DNA of 64,000 bases, from contig NZ_JAQRFI010000015.1 in NCBI RefSeq assembly GCF_028598805.1, positions 1 to 64,000 on the forward strand, in the 5' to 3' direction. Source of the stretch: Xenorhabdus yunnanensis. GTDB taxonomy: Bacteria > Pseudomonadota > Gammaproteobacteria > Enterobacterales > Enterobacteriaceae. Positions 10,766-22,561 of the stretch are shown in pieces. The notes beneath the pieces were generated by a model. The model was not told where the DNA came from and did no database searches. It saw only the letters and a program-made list of their open reading frames with translations. How positions within the stretch are numbered: the stretch's first letter is position 1; every line of letters starts with the position of its first letter. A program made the translations under genes and the position numbers.

Positions 10766-10797
10766 AGTTAATTCCACCGCTAAAAGTGGAATTAACT
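10766..10797. terminator. 12-bp inverted repeat between lysC and iclR
   Basis: AGTTAATTCCAC (10766-10777) and GTGGAATTAACT (10786-10797) are perfect inverse copies around eight bases. It lies just after the lysC stop, so it can act as the lysC terminator, though no T-run follows. Its left arm overlaps an IclR-like sequence, so a regulatory role is also possible. Confidence 0.45.
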
Positions 10798-10818
10798 GCA
10801 TAAATAAAAAGACAAATA

Positions 10819-12192
10819 TTAAGATTCAAACAAACTCTGATGCAATGTCTGAATCACCTGCTCCGCATCTTTACCGGGAACGAGCAGACAGATATTATGG
10901 CTGCTTGCACCACAGCTGATCATCCGAATATTAAATGATTCCAGCACCCCAAAAACCCCTTTCCCCAATCCCTTAGCCTGTGAAAGCTCATTGCCAATAA
11001 TCGCAACCAATGCCATATCTTCTTCGACTTCCACACGACATAACGTAGCAAGTTCAGTTAGCAACGCATTGGTCAGCAGACTGCCATTAGTGCTGGTGGA
11101 ACCTGTGGTGTCCAGCGTCAGAGCAATGCTTACTTCTGACGTGGTAATCAAATCCACTGAAATATTATGACGCGACAGCAGGGTAAAGACTTCCGCCAGA
11201 AAGCCTCTGGCATGGAGCATTTTCAAGCTATGCAGTGTCAGCAAAGTTTGTTTGCGGCGCAATGCCAACGCGCGAAACAGCGGGGGATTTTCTGTTTTGT
11301 CACAAACCACAGTCCCCCCCGTTTTTGGATCTTTGCTGGAGCCGACAAATACCGGAATGCCGCAGCGAACCGCAGGTAACAGTGTGGCGGGATGGAGGAT
11401 TTTGGCACCAAATGTCGCCATTTCTGCTGCTTCATCAAAGGCAATTTGATCAATACGTTTAGCCGTAGGGACAACACGGGGATCGGTAGTATAGATTCCC
11501 GGAACATCTGTCCAAATATCAACGCGCTGTAAACCAAGTGCTTCACCTAGTAAGGCAGCGGTATAATCACTGCCACCTCGCCCCAGTGTAGTGGTACGGC
11601 CTTTTTCTTCTCTGCCAATAAAACCCTGGGTGATAACGATTGTATTGTTCAGGCGAGAATAAAGATGCTCCATCGCTAAAATATGGAGCTGAAGAGTATC
11701 CGGCTCTGCTCGCCCAAAGTTATCATTGGTTCGCATGATCCGGCGAATATCAAACCATTCGGCATCAGTATTGCGTTGGCGCAGCAACTCCACAAACAAT
11801 AAAGTGGACATTACTTCACCGTGGCTAACCAATTCATCTGTCAGTGCTTCTGAGGTTGCGAGCGATGCCGCTTCTGATAGCATCTCAATATTTTCCAGCA
11901 GACGATCAATTTCTTCGCGAATCACCGCAACTTCGTTCAATCGGTCAATAATGGCATATTGAATGTCACGGATCTGTTTCAGGTAGCTCTCCCGCTTGTC
12001 GCTATCGCAGCCAGCCGCCAATGCAACCAGCAAATTGGTCACGCCAGCAGAAGCTGACAGAACGACCACACGGACATTTGCGTTTGCCAAAATAATATCG
12101 GCGCAGTTATTCATGGCATCAAAGTTTGCCACGCTAGTACCACCGAATTTTGCTACAACATACTGCGATTTAGGAGATGAAACAGCACACAT
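10819..12192 (-). CDS. lysC: Lysine-sensitive aspartokinase III
   Basis: Phosphorylates aspartate, entry to the lysine, threonine and methionine branch. 457 residues (E. coli 449) with a slightly longer N-terminus. VAKFGGTSV near residue 12 is the kinase signature; RTTTLGRGGSDYTAALL and WTDVPGIYTTDPR are conserved, and two ACT domains at the C-terminus (TLHSLKMLHARGFLAEVF, VEVEEDMALVAIIG) bind lysine. No lysine riboswitch is visible in the 279-base upstream region. Confidence 0.96.
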   Translation of the reverse strand: MCAVSSPKSQYVVAKFGGTSVANFDAMNNCADIILANANVRVVVLSASAGVTNLLVALAAGCDSDKRESYLKQIRDIQYAIIDRLNEVAVIREEIDRLLENIEMLSEAASLATSEALTDELVSHGEVMSTLLFVELLRQRNTDAEWFDIRRIMRTNDNFGRAEPDTLQLHILAMEHLYSRLNNTIVITQGFIGREEKGRTTTLGRGGSDYTAALLGEALGLQRVDIWTDVPGIYTTDPRVVPTAKRIDQIAFDEAAEMATFGAKILHPATLLPAVRCGIPVFVGSSKDPKTGGTVVCDKTENPPLFRALALRRKQTLLTLHSLKMLHARGFLAEVFTLLSRHNISVDLITTSEVSIALTLDTTGSTSTNGSLLTNALLTELATLCRVEVEEDMALVAIIGNELSQAKGLGKGVFGVLESFNIRMISCGASSHNICLLVPGKDAEQVIQTLHQSLFES

Positions 12193-12459
12193 GGATGATA
12201 ACCTTTTGTTCGGAGAATAGACTTTTAGAAATATCGGGTTAGGCGCACTGAGTCAATGTTTGACCATGAAGCATAAATAAATTTCATGATGGAAATGAAA
12301 TTATCGTTTTTGCCTATCTCAACAATTAGGGCTGGAAATTACCGACTATTTTGACCAATATCAGCAATTATAAGGAAAGGGAGACTAATCACAGAATTAA
12401 CCCGTTACAATCTGTGTATTCCTATTTGTTTATTGGCATTGTTTATTGACAGTTGATAG

Positions 12460-14118
<1,659 letters not shown>

Positions 14119-14145
14119 TCTGAATTTCCATCTTATCTAATTTCT

Positions 14146-14186
14146 ATTCACCTCAATAATTGTTGTTATTGAGGTGAATTTTTTTG
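14146..14186 (+). terminator. pgi terminator
   Basis: Perfect 14-bp stem ATTCACCTCAATAA (14146-14159) with TTATTGAGGTGAAT (14166-14179), followed by T8. Canonical rho-independent terminator. Confidence 0.92.
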
Positions 14187-14301
14187 TAATTTACATAATT
14201 TGTTATCAACTTTTTATTTTATTAGTCTGCAACATGATATCCTCACTCTCCATTCGTTGTGCTGTCGGGGAAATTGGTCTTCCCCGCAATGGGAAAATGA
14301 C

Positions 14302-14871
14302 ATGGCAGATGACACTATATTAACTTCAACATCGCATATATTAACTTCAACATCCCACATATTAGCTTCGGCACCGATCCAATGGTTATCGGCTGATGAA
14401 GTCAACCTTCCCGAAGATATTTTAGATTGGCTGATAGAAGTAGGCTCAATGACGCGCCGCTTTGAACAATATTGTCAGCAAGTATCGGTTTCCCCTTTTC
14501 GGGAGTGTTTTATCACTGCTGAAGAGTTAGGTGATGAAAGTAAGCACTTACCTTTCAGTGAAAAATATTGGTTGCGTGAAATTGTTTTATATGGGGATGG
14601 TATTCCCTGGCTATTGGGACGCACTGTTATTCCAGTAGAAACATTGACTGGCCCGGATCGACAATTGGTTGATGTGGGGACAGTACCACTTGGACGCTAT
14701 CTTTTTAGTGGTAATAATCTGACACGAGATTATATTCAAATAGGCCGACAGGAAAATCGTTGGGCGCGGCGTTCTTTACTGAGATTATCGGGTAAGCCAC
14801 TGCTGCTTACTGAGATTTTTCTGTCTGAATCACCTGCATATAAAATCAACAAAATAAAAAGGGAGAAATAG
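14302..14871 (+). CDS. ubiC: Chorismate lyase
   Basis: Removes pyruvate from chorismate to give 4-hydroxybenzoate for ubiquinone. The ATG at 14302 has GGGAA six bases ahead and gives 189 residues, longer than E. coli UbiC (165). The extra length is an N-terminal stretch with a 7-residue tandem repeat, ILTSTSH twice then ILASAPI. The core has [19 protein letters not shown] and the C-terminal [15 protein letters not shown] with the catalytic glutamate. The stop lies one base before the ubiA TTG start. Confidence 0.93.
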   Translation: MADDTILTSTSHILTSTSHILASAPIQWLSADEVNLPEDILDWLIEVGSMTRRFEQYCQQVSVSPFRECFITAEELGDESKHLPFSEKYWLREIVLYGDGIPWLLGRTVIPVETLTGPDRQLVDVGTVPLGRYLFSGNNLTRDYIQIGRQENRWARRSLLRLSGKPLLLTEIFLSESPAYKINKIKREK

Positions 14872-14872
14872 A

Positions 14873-15739
14873 TTGGAGGTCAGTATGACGCAAAATAAAT
14901 GGCGTGCGTATTGCCGTTTAATGCGTATTGATAAACCCATTGGCGCATTATTATTACTATGGCCAACATATTGGGCATTGTGGATCGCCGCAAAAGGTAT
15001 GCCGAATTTGCACGTATTGTTAGTCTTCACTATCGGTGTATTTTCCATGCGTGCTGCGGGATGTTGCATTAATGATTTCGCAGACCGAAAATTTGATGGG
15101 TATGTGGAACGGACAAAATCTCGTCCTCTTCCTAGTGGTGACATCACTGAAAAAGAAAGCAAAATCTTGTTTGCCACACTGGTATTCATTTCTTTTGCGA
15201 TGGTGCTGACGCTGAATAAAATGACGATTGCACTGTCGGTCGTTGGTTTGGCATTGGCATGGACTTACCCTTTCGTCAAGCGTGTCAGCCATCTGCCACA
15301 AATTGTGTTAGGTGCTGCTTACGGCTGGTCAATTCCCATGGCATTTGCCGCAGTAAGTGAGTCCTTACCTTTAGAATGCTGGCTATTATTTTTGGCTAAT
15401 GTCATTTGGTCTGTGGTTTATGATACACAGTATGCCATGGTGGATCGTGATGATGACCTGAAAATCGGGGTGAAATCGACCGCCGTGCTTTTTGGACGCT
15501 TTGATAAATTGATTATTGGTATTCTGCAATTCATCATGCTGGGCATCTTGGTTGCGATTGGCAATATGGTGAATCTGGAAGGAATATATTATTGGACAAT
15601 ATTGTTGGCAACAGCACTATTCGTTTATCAGCAGAAATTGATTGCAAATCGGGAAAGATCGGCCTGCTTTCAGGCTTTTATGAACAATAACTATGTCGGT
15701 TTAATTTTATTCCTCGGTATCTTTTTCAGCTATGTCTAG
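14873..15739 (+). CDS. ubiA: 4-hydroxybenzoate octaprenyltransferase
   Basis: Membrane prenyltransferase attaching the polyprenyl tail to 4-hydroxybenzoate in ubiquinone synthesis. 288 residues with about eight or nine hydrophobic helices. The two aspartate motifs for Mg-diphosphate are [10 protein letters not shown] and [13 protein letters not shown]. The TTG start at 14873 aligns with the E. coli N-terminus (MEWSLTQ versus MEVSMTQ) and has GGGAGA six bases ahead; the ATG at 14885, preceded by GGAGG, is a good alternative. Coupled to ubiC. Confidence 0.94.
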   Translation: MEVSMTQNKWRAYCRLMRIDKPIGALLLLWPTYWALWIAAKGMPNLHVLLVFTIGVFSMRAAGCCINDFADRKFDGYVERTKSRPLPSGDITEKESKILFATLVFISFAMVLTLNKMTIALSVVGLALAWTYPFVKRVSHLPQIVLGAAYGWSIPMAFAAVSESLPLECWLLFLANVIWSVVYDTQYAMVDRDDDLKIGVKSTAVLFGRFDKLIIGILQFIMLGILVAIGNMVNLEGIYYWTILLATALFVYQQKLIANRERSACFQAFMNNNYVGLILFLGIFFSYV

Positions 15740-15758
15740 CATGACATGCCTTTAATAT

Positions 15759-15787
15759 AACGGGCGGTAATCCGCCCGTTAATTTCT
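15759..15787. terminator. Bidirectional terminator ubiA / plsB
   Basis: Stem AACGGGCGG (15759-15767) with CCGCCCGTT (15772-15780) around TAAT. It sits between convergent ubiA and plsB; AATTTCTTG follows on the plus strand, a weak T-tract. Confidence 0.75.
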
Positions 15788-15813
15788 TGTTTTTCATGAC
15801 CAGCTTAGCGTCG

Positions 15814-18282
15814 TTATTGCTGATCTTGCACTACTTGCACAGGTTCATTTTGTTCTGGCGGCATGCTGACACTTTCAATCGTCAAACGAATTTCAGGTGA
15901 CATCAGCTCACTCAATACATGATAAAGTTCCTGAGCGCTGGTTGTAATCATGTCGCCGCTGTCTTTAATGTAACCTTCTTCGCGCAGCGTATTGACCGAA
16001 CTGGCAAAAACCGCTTTATCAAAGAATTCCGGTGCATTGATGCCATGTAGAACAGACAGACGTTGTGCCAACATTCGGCTCTCTTTTTCCAGTACACCAC
16101 GACTGATTTCAGGTGTGGCATTCAACAAAGAAAGCGTGATGGCATAACGTTGCAGCGTTTCTCTGATGCCTGCCGCCAGCAATTGCAATGGGCGAATACG
16201 TGCAGGATTCAGCACCAGCATTTCTTGCTCTTTGTTACAGATAAGGCATTGGCGCGCCAGTTCGTCAATCAGAGTATTGACAACGTTGGAAAGCGTTTCT
16301 TTACTGTAACGCATGAAAAGCTCCTGCTTAATCAGCGGGTAAATCAGCGCGACTTGTCTGAGCAATTCACTGCGACTAATGCGGCGGCGGTGCATAACAA
16401 TACTGGTAATCAGGGATGGCAGTATCAGCAAGTGTTGGATATTATTGCGATAATAAGTCATCAATACCGCGCTTTCGCGTGGCAGGATAATAATATCTCC
16501 CAGACTATCTTTTTCGACCTCAAACTTATCCATCAACAAGGCATGATCTAACAACTCTTCTGCTGTTTTGTCTGGCACCGTGATATCGTCAGTGTAAGGC
16601 ACATTACGCAGTAATTGCAGATAGCAATCCAACTGCTCAATAAGCTGTTCGCGAGTAAGTGCTCGCTGACGTGATGATAACAATGCCGTGGTGCATAAAT
16701 TGGTAGCATTGGCTGCGGCGGCATTATTGATATTGACCATAATATTGTCAGCCAGCTTACTGACTGTCGGAGCCAGCCAAGTTGGACGCTGGGATTCTAT
16801 TGGATCAATGGAGTCACGCCACTCTGGAACATTCTGGTTCAGGTATTGTATCAATGGGATCGGCTCACCAAAGTTCACATAACCCTGTCCCAGATTACGT
16901 AATTTGCGCAGCCCTCGTACCATCTGGAAAAAACCTTCTTTTTCTTTGGTGGCACCACGCAGTTCTTTGGCATATGTCGCTACTTCCATCACATATTCAT
17001 AACCGATATAGATCGGCACAATAGTGATTGGACGAGATTCTCCTCGCAGCATCGCCTGCAATGTCATGGAGAGAGTCCCTGTTTTGGGATTAAGCAAACG
17101 ACCCGTACGGGAGCGTCCCCCTTCGACAAAGTATTCCACCGAATAACCACGGGCAAACAGCTCACCGAGATATTCACGAAAGATTGTTGAATAGAGCTTA
17201 TTACCTTTAAACGTGCGGCGGATAAAGAATGCTCCAAGACGACGGAATATCGGACCGGCAGGCCAGAAATTCAGGTTAATGCCCGCAGCAATGTGCGGTG
17301 GAACCAGCCCTTGGTGATAGAGCACATAAGAAAGCAGAAGGTAGTCCATATGGCTACGGTGACATGGCACATAAACCAATTCATGACCATCCTGTGCCAA
17401 CTTGCGAACACGTTCGGCATTATGAACATTGATGCCCTGATACAAACGGTTCCATGTCCAACTCAAAACACGGTCGGTCAAACGTACTGTTTCATAGGAG
17501 AAATCCGCAGCAATCTCTTCCAACATATTGATGGCGTTCTGTTTTGCCTTTTCGGGAGAGATTTTTTTGCTACGTGCTTCATCAGCAATTGCTTTTTCTA
17601 TTGCCTTTGATGCCAATAACTTGTTGAATAGATCTTGTCTGGCAGGCAAACGAGGCCCAACAGCCGCAAGACGCTGACGGGAGTAGTGTATCCGTGCAAC
17701 ACGGGTGAGTTTATTGGCGATGATATTATCCGTACCATGCTCATCGGCCATACGGCGTAAAGACACTGGTGTGGAGAAACGCACAAAACTATCCCGCCCA
17801 AGCCACAGGATTGCAAAAAACTTCTGCACGCCATTTAGTAAACGTAATTGCGGAGTTGTATTTCCTTCTTGCCCTTCGCGCCCCGGAGAGCGGCCAAACA
17901 TAACGGAAACAGGTACCATCTGGATATTCAAATCGGGATTATTGCGATGCAAATCCAGATAGGAATGAAAAATTTTCACAGATTCATGCTTTGGTGCATA
18001 ACAACGGAACACACGTGGGCCGTTGTCGATAAAGACACAACTGGGAAGCTGTGTGTCACCAATTTCCAAAGGGTTCAACGGATCCGGCAGATCTTGCGCC
18101 AGACATTGTTGACGCAGGGTCAATAAGTCTGTTTTTGAGTGGTACGGTAGTACGTACAAAATAGGCCGAGTCGTATCAAGACGCAGCTCCGCAATGGGAT
18201 CCGTAGGGATAAGTTTACTTTTTACTAAAAATTTTAGTGGTAAATTCAATAGTTTATAATATATTTTACGCCAACCTGACAT
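15814..18282 (-). CDS. plsB: Glycerol-3-phosphate acyltransferase
   Basis: Inner-membrane enzyme acylating sn-glycerol 3-phosphate at position 1, the first phospholipid step. Starting at [10 protein letters not shown] (ATG at 18282), as in E. coli, it has 822 residues (E. coli 807); an in-frame ATG at 18360 would add 26 residues outside the family norm. Acyltransferase blocks are [35 protein letters not shown] and VPIYIGYE. It is divergent from dgkA, another phospholipid gene. Confidence 0.95.
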   Translation of the reverse strand: MSGWRKIYYKLLNLPLKFLVKSKLIPTDPIAELRLDTTRPILYVLPYHSKTDLLTLRQQCLAQDLPDPLNPLEIGDTQLPSCVFIDNGPRVFRCYAPKHESVKIFHSYLDLHRNNPDLNIQMVPVSVMFGRSPGREGQEGNTTPQLRLLNGVQKFFAILWLGRDSFVRFSTPVSLRRMADEHGTDNIIANKLTRVARIHYSRQRLAAVGPRLPARQDLFNKLLASKAIEKAIADEARSKKISPEKAKQNAINMLEEIAADFSYETVRLTDRVLSWTWNRLYQGINVHNAERVRKLAQDGHELVYVPCHRSHMDYLLLSYVLYHQGLVPPHIAAGINLNFWPAGPIFRRLGAFFIRRTFKGNKLYSTIFREYLGELFARGYSVEYFVEGGRSRTGRLLNPKTGTLSMTLQAMLRGESRPITIVPIYIGYEYVMEVATYAKELRGATKEKEGFFQMVRGLRKLRNLGQGYVNFGEPIPLIQYLNQNVPEWRDSIDPIESQRPTWLAPTVSKLADNIMVNINNAAAANATNLCTTALLSSRQRALTREQLIEQLDCYLQLLRNVPYTDDITVPDKTAEELLDHALLMDKFEVEKDSLGDIIILPRESAVLMTYYRNNIQHLLILPSLITSIVMHRRRISRSELLRQVALIYPLIKQELFMRYSKETLSNVVNTLIDELARQCLICNKEQEMLVLNPARIRPLQLLAAGIRETLQRYAITLSLLNATPEISRGVLEKESRMLAQRLSVLHGINAPEFFDKAVFASSVNTLREEGYIKDSGDMITTSAQELYHVLSELMSPEIRLTIESVSMPPEQNEPVQVVQDQQ

Positions 18283-18419
18283 AACTGCTTTAAGCCTCTT
18301 GTTAGCAACGCGTCGCAAGGATACCAGAAACAGATTTGGAGATCTGTGGAAATAAGACAATAATAAGAGCTAAAAGTTATATAACCATACAATTGTTAAG
18401 CTCACTGAAGAAAGTTTTT

Positions 18420-18791
18420 ATGGCAAATCAATCAACAGGTCTGATCCGTATCATTAAAGCGGCTGAATATTCAGCGAAAGGGATCAAAGCTGCATGGCAG
18501 AATGAAGCGGCATTTCGGCAGGAAACAATAGCTGCCATACTTGCGATCATCATTGCATTTTCTTTAGATTTTGGCTTATTTGAGAGGCTCCTTCTTATTG
18601 GCTCTGTTATTCTGGTGGTCATTGTCGAAATCCTCAATAGTGCCATAGAAGCGGTAGTGGATCGTATCGGTAGTGAATATCATGAATTATCGGGTAGAGC
18701 GAAAGATATGGGATCTGCAGCTGTATTGCTCACTATACTTCTGGCGCTGTTTATCTGGGGAATGATCTTTTGGTCGCATTTTATGCGTTGA
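18420..18791 (+). CDS. dgkA: Diacylglycerol kinase
   Basis: Small trimeric inner-membrane kinase that recycles diacylglycerol to phosphatidate. The ATG at 18420 gives 123 residues (E. coli 122), beginning MANQSTG. EILNSAIEAVVDRIG and HELSGRAKDMGSAAV are family signatures; three transmembrane helices are apparent. Divergent from plsB and upstream of lexA, as in E. coli. Confidence 0.97.
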   Translation: MANQSTGLIRIIKAAEYSAKGIKAAWQNEAAFRQETIAAILAIIIAFSLDFGLFERLLLIGSVILVVIVEILNSAIEAVVDRIGSEYHELSGRAKDMGSAAVLLTILLALFIWGMIFWSHFMR

Positions 18792-18865
18792 GATGACGTG
18801 TTTTTTCATCAAAATACGTTATTTAGTTGCTTTTACATGCTGACAGGTTCCCAATTCGAATTTAC

Positions 18866-18881
18866 CTGTATATACTCACAG
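18866..18881. promoter_or_regulatory. LexA (SOS) box 1 of lexA
   Basis: CTGTATATACTCACAG fits CTGT-N8-ACAG exactly. The first of two boxes ahead of lexA, the same double arrangement as in E. coli. Confidence 0.93.
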
Positions 18882-18886
18882 TCGGA

Positions 18887-18902
18887 CTGTATAAACAAAC
18901 AG
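18887..18902. promoter_or_regulatory. LexA (SOS) box 2 of lexA
   Basis: CTGTATAAACAAACAG fits CTGT-N8-ACAG exactly and ends eight bases before the lexA start, next to the AGGGGG ribosome-binding site. LexA would repress its own gene here. Confidence 0.93.
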
Positions 18903-18910
18903 GGGGCGAA

Positions 18911-19528
18911 ATGAAAGCATTAACTGCCAGGCAGCAGCAAGTTTATGACTTGGTGCGTGACCATATTTCGCAAACGGGTATGCCACCAACACGAGCTGAA
19001 ATTGCAGCACGTCTTGGTTTTCGTTCACCTAACGCAGCAGAAGAGCATTTAAGAGCACTTGCGCGTAAAGGGGTGATTGAGATTATCTCTGGTGCATCCA
19101 GAGGTATCCGTTTGCTTCTCGAAGAGGAAGATGAAGGCGCGAGATTGCCGCTGATTGGTCGTGTTGCTGCTGGGGAACCACTGCTAGCTCAGGAACACAT
19201 CGAAAGTCACTACAAGGTTGATCCTGAATTATTCAAACCAAGCGCTGATTTTCTGTTGCGTGTTAGTGGAATGTCTATGAAAGACATCGGCATTATGGAC
19301 GGGGATCTACTGGCTGTGCATAAAACACAAGATGTTCATAATGGGCAAATCATCGTGGCGCGCATTGAAGATGAAGTCACAGTAAAACGCTTCAAGCAAA
19401 CAGGAAACAGAATTGAGCTGATTGCTGAGAATCCGGAATTTCAACCAATTGTTGTCGATTTAAGCGAGCAGAGTTTCACTATTGAAGGATTGGCAGTAGG
19501 CGTTATTCGTAACGGGGACTGGGTCTGA
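18911..19528 (+). CDS. lexA: LexA repressor
   Basis: SOS repressor and self-cleaving serine protease, activated by RecA filaments. The ATG at 18911 follows AGGGGG and gives 205 residues (E. coli 202). The N-terminal winged helix spans about residues 1-70 ([25 protein letters not shown]). Cleavage is predicted between Ala87 and Gly88 (VAAGEP). The catalytic serine is in SGMSMKD and the lysine in VTVKRF. Unlike E. coli, no dinF follows. Confidence 0.97.
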   Translation: MKALTARQQQVYDLVRDHISQTGMPPTRAEIAARLGFRSPNAAEEHLRALARKGVIEIISGASRGIRLLLEEEDEGARLPLIGRVAAGEPLLAQEHIESHYKVDPELFKPSADFLLRVSGMSMKDIGIMDGDLLAVHKTQDVHNGQIIVARIEDEVTVKRFKQTGNRIELIAENPEFQPIVVDLSEQSFTIEGLAVGVIRNGDWV

Positions 19529-19573
19529 TTGTAAAAACAGATAATTGTACTTTGCCATTCTGGGGCGGTCATC

Positions 19574-19617
19574 TTTCCCAGTACCCGTTAAACTTGAGTT
19601 TAGCGGGTACTGGGAAA
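19574..19617. terminator. Long inverted repeat between lexA and zur
   Basis: TTTCCCAGTACCCG pairs with CGGGTACTGGGAAA, and an inner GTTTA/TAAAC pair extends the stem to about 19-20 bp around a short loop. It lies between the convergent lexA and zur genes. No separate T-run, but T and A tails in the stem suit a bidirectional terminator. Confidence 0.65.
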
Positions 19618-19678
19618 ATATGTAATTATATCAGTTATGACCGCCTTATTACCTAATCCGGCCTCAAGTGTCCTTTTC

Positions 19679-20191
19679 TTATTTCTTTTTATTCTCTTCA
19701 ACCGAATGATTGTGCTGGCATGTATCGCGCTCCATGCAAGATTCAACCTCATAGCAGGAAGAACATATACCATGGACTTCTATCACGCTATTTCGCAAAT
19801 GAAACCCTGTACCTTGAGCTAACAGCTGAATAGCGGATTCAATATCTTTTGCATCTTTTTCGGTTACTGAATTACAAACTTCACAGATAAACATAGCCGA
19901 GGTATGGCAGGGTTCTTCAAAGTGATGACAAAGAACATAACTGTTTGTAGATTCTATTTTGTGAATAAAACCTTGTTCCAGCAGAAACTCCAATCCTCGG
20001 TAAACCGTTGGAGGCTTGGCTTGGGGTTCTACTTCACGCAATAAATCCAGCAAATCATAAGCACTTATTGCGCCAGGTTGTTCTGTAATTAAGCGAAGAA
20101 CTTCAAGGCGTTGAGGTGTTAAGCGAACCCCTCTTGACAGACAGATTGCTTCAGCCTGTGCCAGTAACTTTTTTTGGTTGATAGTTTTCAT
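19679..20191 (-). CDS. zur: Zinc uptake regulator Zur
   Basis: Fur-family repressor of zinc-uptake genes. The ATG at 20191 with AGAGG four bases ahead gives 170 residues (E. coli 171); a GTG at 20203 is less likely. The DNA-binding segment is RLTPQRLEVLRL...KPPTVYRGLEFL; zinc ligands include the CEVC and CSSC pairs and the C-terminal CQHNH. Same neighbourhood as in E. coli, between lexA and dusA. Confidence 0.95.
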   Translation of the reverse strand: MKTINQKKLLAQAEAICLSRGVRLTPQRLEVLRLITEQPGAISAYDLLDLLREVEPQAKPPTVYRGLEFLLEQGFIHKIESTNSYVLCHHFEEPCHTSAMFICEVCNSVTEKDAKDIESAIQLLAQGTGFHLRNSVIEVHGICSSCYEVESCMERDTCQHNHSVEENKKK

Positions 20192-20598
20192 TACACCTCT
20201 CACATCTACACGATGCTAATGACTTTAATGTTATCATGTTTTTGGGGCGGGGAGTGGAATCTATATAATGTTGAGCTCTCTTCTGGTAGGTAATATACCT
20301 GTAAAGAAGAGTGGCGCTACATTGTCATTATGAGATACCTGATTTACAGATATATGCTGATTAGAAATAAAATTAATCCGTGGATAAGAACAATAAAATG
20401 GGTTAAAAAATGGAGAAAATAAAACTGGAAATATTGGATAATATCTGGATATTTGAGTTGATTTATCAGGGCAATTATATTGCCAGTTAATATCATGAAT
20501 TGTTTAAATATAGAATCCTAATGGTTACGCTTAGGAAGGAAAAAGATTGTAGCATTAAAAATATTTCAAATATAGCTTACTTTATTAATGGATTAAAA
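20192..20598. other. Intergenic region upstream of zur and the DUF1266 gene
   Basis: About 400 AT-rich bases. A G-rich patch (GGGGCGGGGAG) lies near 20245. An imperfect hairpin is formed by CTCTTCT (20278-20284) and AGAAGAG (20305-20311), with GGTAATATACC inside. In-frame codons upstream of the DUF1266 ATG stay open to 20500 but look non-coding. No other gene is seen. Confidence 0.4.
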
Positions 20599-21747
20599 AT
20601 GAAAGAATTACTGCAAAACCACCCTAATAATAGAAGGTTTCCTGTTAATGGTTTTCGGATAATCAAAAATATCCTCAAGGAAAGAAAAGGAGTGAAGCTT
20701 CTCAAGCCTATTCAGGCGATTGGTTTAATCATTCTTTGGATTGCAACATGTTTGCTGAGTGTGCTATCACTCGGAACCACGGTATTGTTCTTTGATACCA
20801 ATAACATGCCTTCAGGGAGATATCTGCTCTGGGCTAGCTTGGTTGGTTTGAATTCACTTGGTATATCTTTCTCTATTTACAGTCTCCAACGTATCAAAAA
20901 CCTTCCTATTAATGAACAAAAACGCTACTACTTACAGGCAAAGTGCTCTGTTTTACCGGAAGAAAAACGTCAGGCATTACGTTTGCATATCGTTAGCTGC
21001 TATTACGACGGATTTTGGACAGAAACATTAGAACATTACCCTTTGAAAAACCGTGTTTCTCACGATAATTATCAATATCGCCTTTTACCTCTGTCTGATG
21101 CAAAGCCTCATCAATCCGAAGTTTACAAAAATTGGGGCATTCTTAATGAAAAAGATTATTGGAAAATATTGCATGAATTATGGGCAGGGATGCATTCAGA
21201 ACGTTTTGCTGTTGATGCGGTTTTTACCGATGGAGAAATGTTCAAGGGACTTGGTAGTTTGATTGAAGAACAGCCTGAATATGTACAGCAATGTTCTCGT
21301 TCGATTGATGGGCACCCTCCCGCTTTACTTTGGGGATTTGATCTCTGGCGAGCGATTATACTGAGCCGAAACTGTTTTTCTGCTGGTTATATCAGTGAAG
21401 AAACTGCGTGGAAAAATATACTTAAAACAGCCGATTATGTTTATGAAATTTTTGACAGTTTTGATGCATTTCACACAAATTACCGGCTAGGAAATGCCTA
21501 TTGGAGCCGTGATTTTGACACTGTGAAAGGGCGCCTAAAAGAATTTTTGTTTTACAAAGAGCATTGTGACTGGCCGATAGCCCAATTACCTTGGCCAAAT
21601 GCGAAAGGCATTTTTATAGAACAATATATGAAAGACGGCTTTGCTGATGTTGTTAATTCTTTATTGCGGGATCAAATGGAAGACTCATTCGACGACGAAA
21701 TAATGGATGAAGATAGTAGCCATACTGAAATTCGAGTTTTGCACTAA
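20599..21747 (+). CDS. DUF1266 domain-containing membrane protein
   Basis: Function unknown. Two hydrophobic segments lie near residues 40-66 and 77-98 (IGLIILWIATCLLSVLSLG; LLWASLVGLNSLGISFSIY), then a soluble C-terminal half with the DUF1266 pattern: tryptophan-rich WGFDLWRAIILSR followed by GYISEETAW. That resembles E. coli YbeR/YbeU. The end is acidic. The ATG at 20599 gives 382 residues; starts further upstream (20521, 20500) are open but no start has a good ribosome-binding site. Low GC and absence at this place in E. coli suggest acquisition. Confidence 0.6.
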   Translation: MKELLQNHPNNRRFPVNGFRIIKNILKERKGVKLLKPIQAIGLIILWIATCLLSVLSLGTTVLFFDTNNMPSGRYLLWASLVGLNSLGISFSIYSLQRIKNLPINEQKRYYLQAKCSVLPEEKRQALRLHIVSCYYDGFWTETLEHYPLKNRVSHDNYQYRLLPLSDAKPHQSEVYKNWGILNEKDYWKILHELWAGMHSERFAVDAVFTDGEMFKGLGSLIEEQPEYVQQCSRSIDGHPPALLWGFDLWRAIILSRNCFSAGYISEETAWKNILKTADYVYEIFDSFDAFHTNYRLGNAYWSRDFDTVKGRLKEFLFYKEHCDWPIAQLPWPNAKGIFIEQYMKDGFADVVNSLLRDQMEDSFDDEIMDEDSSHTEIRVLH

Positions 21748-21926
21748 TAACCTACAGGGATAGGCATTTACACTATATAGTAAAAGGGATCAATATATGA
21801 TTAATCTTCATAAATATGATGATGTGCCTTAAAAATTATGAATCTGCCTATTTTTATAAGGTGTAGTATCAGAAAAAATAGGCAGTTATCATTTAGGATA
21901 AGAATAATCATTATAACAATGAGTTA

Positions 21927-22561
21927 TCACCAATCTTCTTCATCGTCAATTAACAAATTGGTTTCTTTGACTTTATTAGGATCAATATCAACACCTTCTG
22001 ACCGTAACCGATGATAGAATTCTTTCCTGTTGATTAAAGCATGTTTTTCTTTTCCGGGGAGATAACGGATTGGAATAACTTGCATCGCACGGACAGAGTA
22101 TCAAAATGAGCAAAATTAGCTGCCATATCCTCGCCGGCATGATGTTGATTATTTGAAGTAAATTCAAAATTTATAGATATTTCACTAAAAAGCTCGGCTG
22201 CTTCAACCCAGTTTTTTGGGATATCCTCTTCCTCATCGGCACTTAATCGGACATCTGTAATTTTAGCATCGAAGTGAAGTCCGTATTTGTGAGTTAAATG
22301 GCGATTGTATTCGAAGGTGATACTGTTGTAGGTTCCGGGTATGATTACAATGACTAAAAATGCCATAGTTAAAAAAAGTAAAATGATACCGAATGGTATT
22401 AGGCCAATAGATTGCTTGGAGTTATCTGCGATACTGAATACTACAAAGACAGAAAATCCAATTAAGAGTGCTGTTATTGAAAGTAATATTATGATAGAGA
22501 AAGTGTTTTTTTTTATTACTTTCCTTAAGATTTTTGGATCTAATTTTATTTTATTTTTCAT
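21927..22561 (-). pseudogene. Frameshifted two-helix membrane protein, unknown function
   Basis: From the ATG at 22561 one frame encodes about 150 residues with two transmembrane helices (near 19-46 and 53-76) and an acidic soluble part, then ends early at 22034. A neighbouring frame picks up near 22100 and runs on as SVRAMQVIPIRYLPGKEKHA... to a TGA at 21927 (ending LLIDDEEDW). The smooth join suggests a single indel around 22095-22105. Family not recognised. A sequencing error cannot be excluded. Confidence 0.5.

Noticed and set aside
18282-18360. Longer plsB start at 18360
   Set aside because: The 26 extra residues are not part of the family N-terminus, and the start [10 protein letters not shown] matches E. 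coli.
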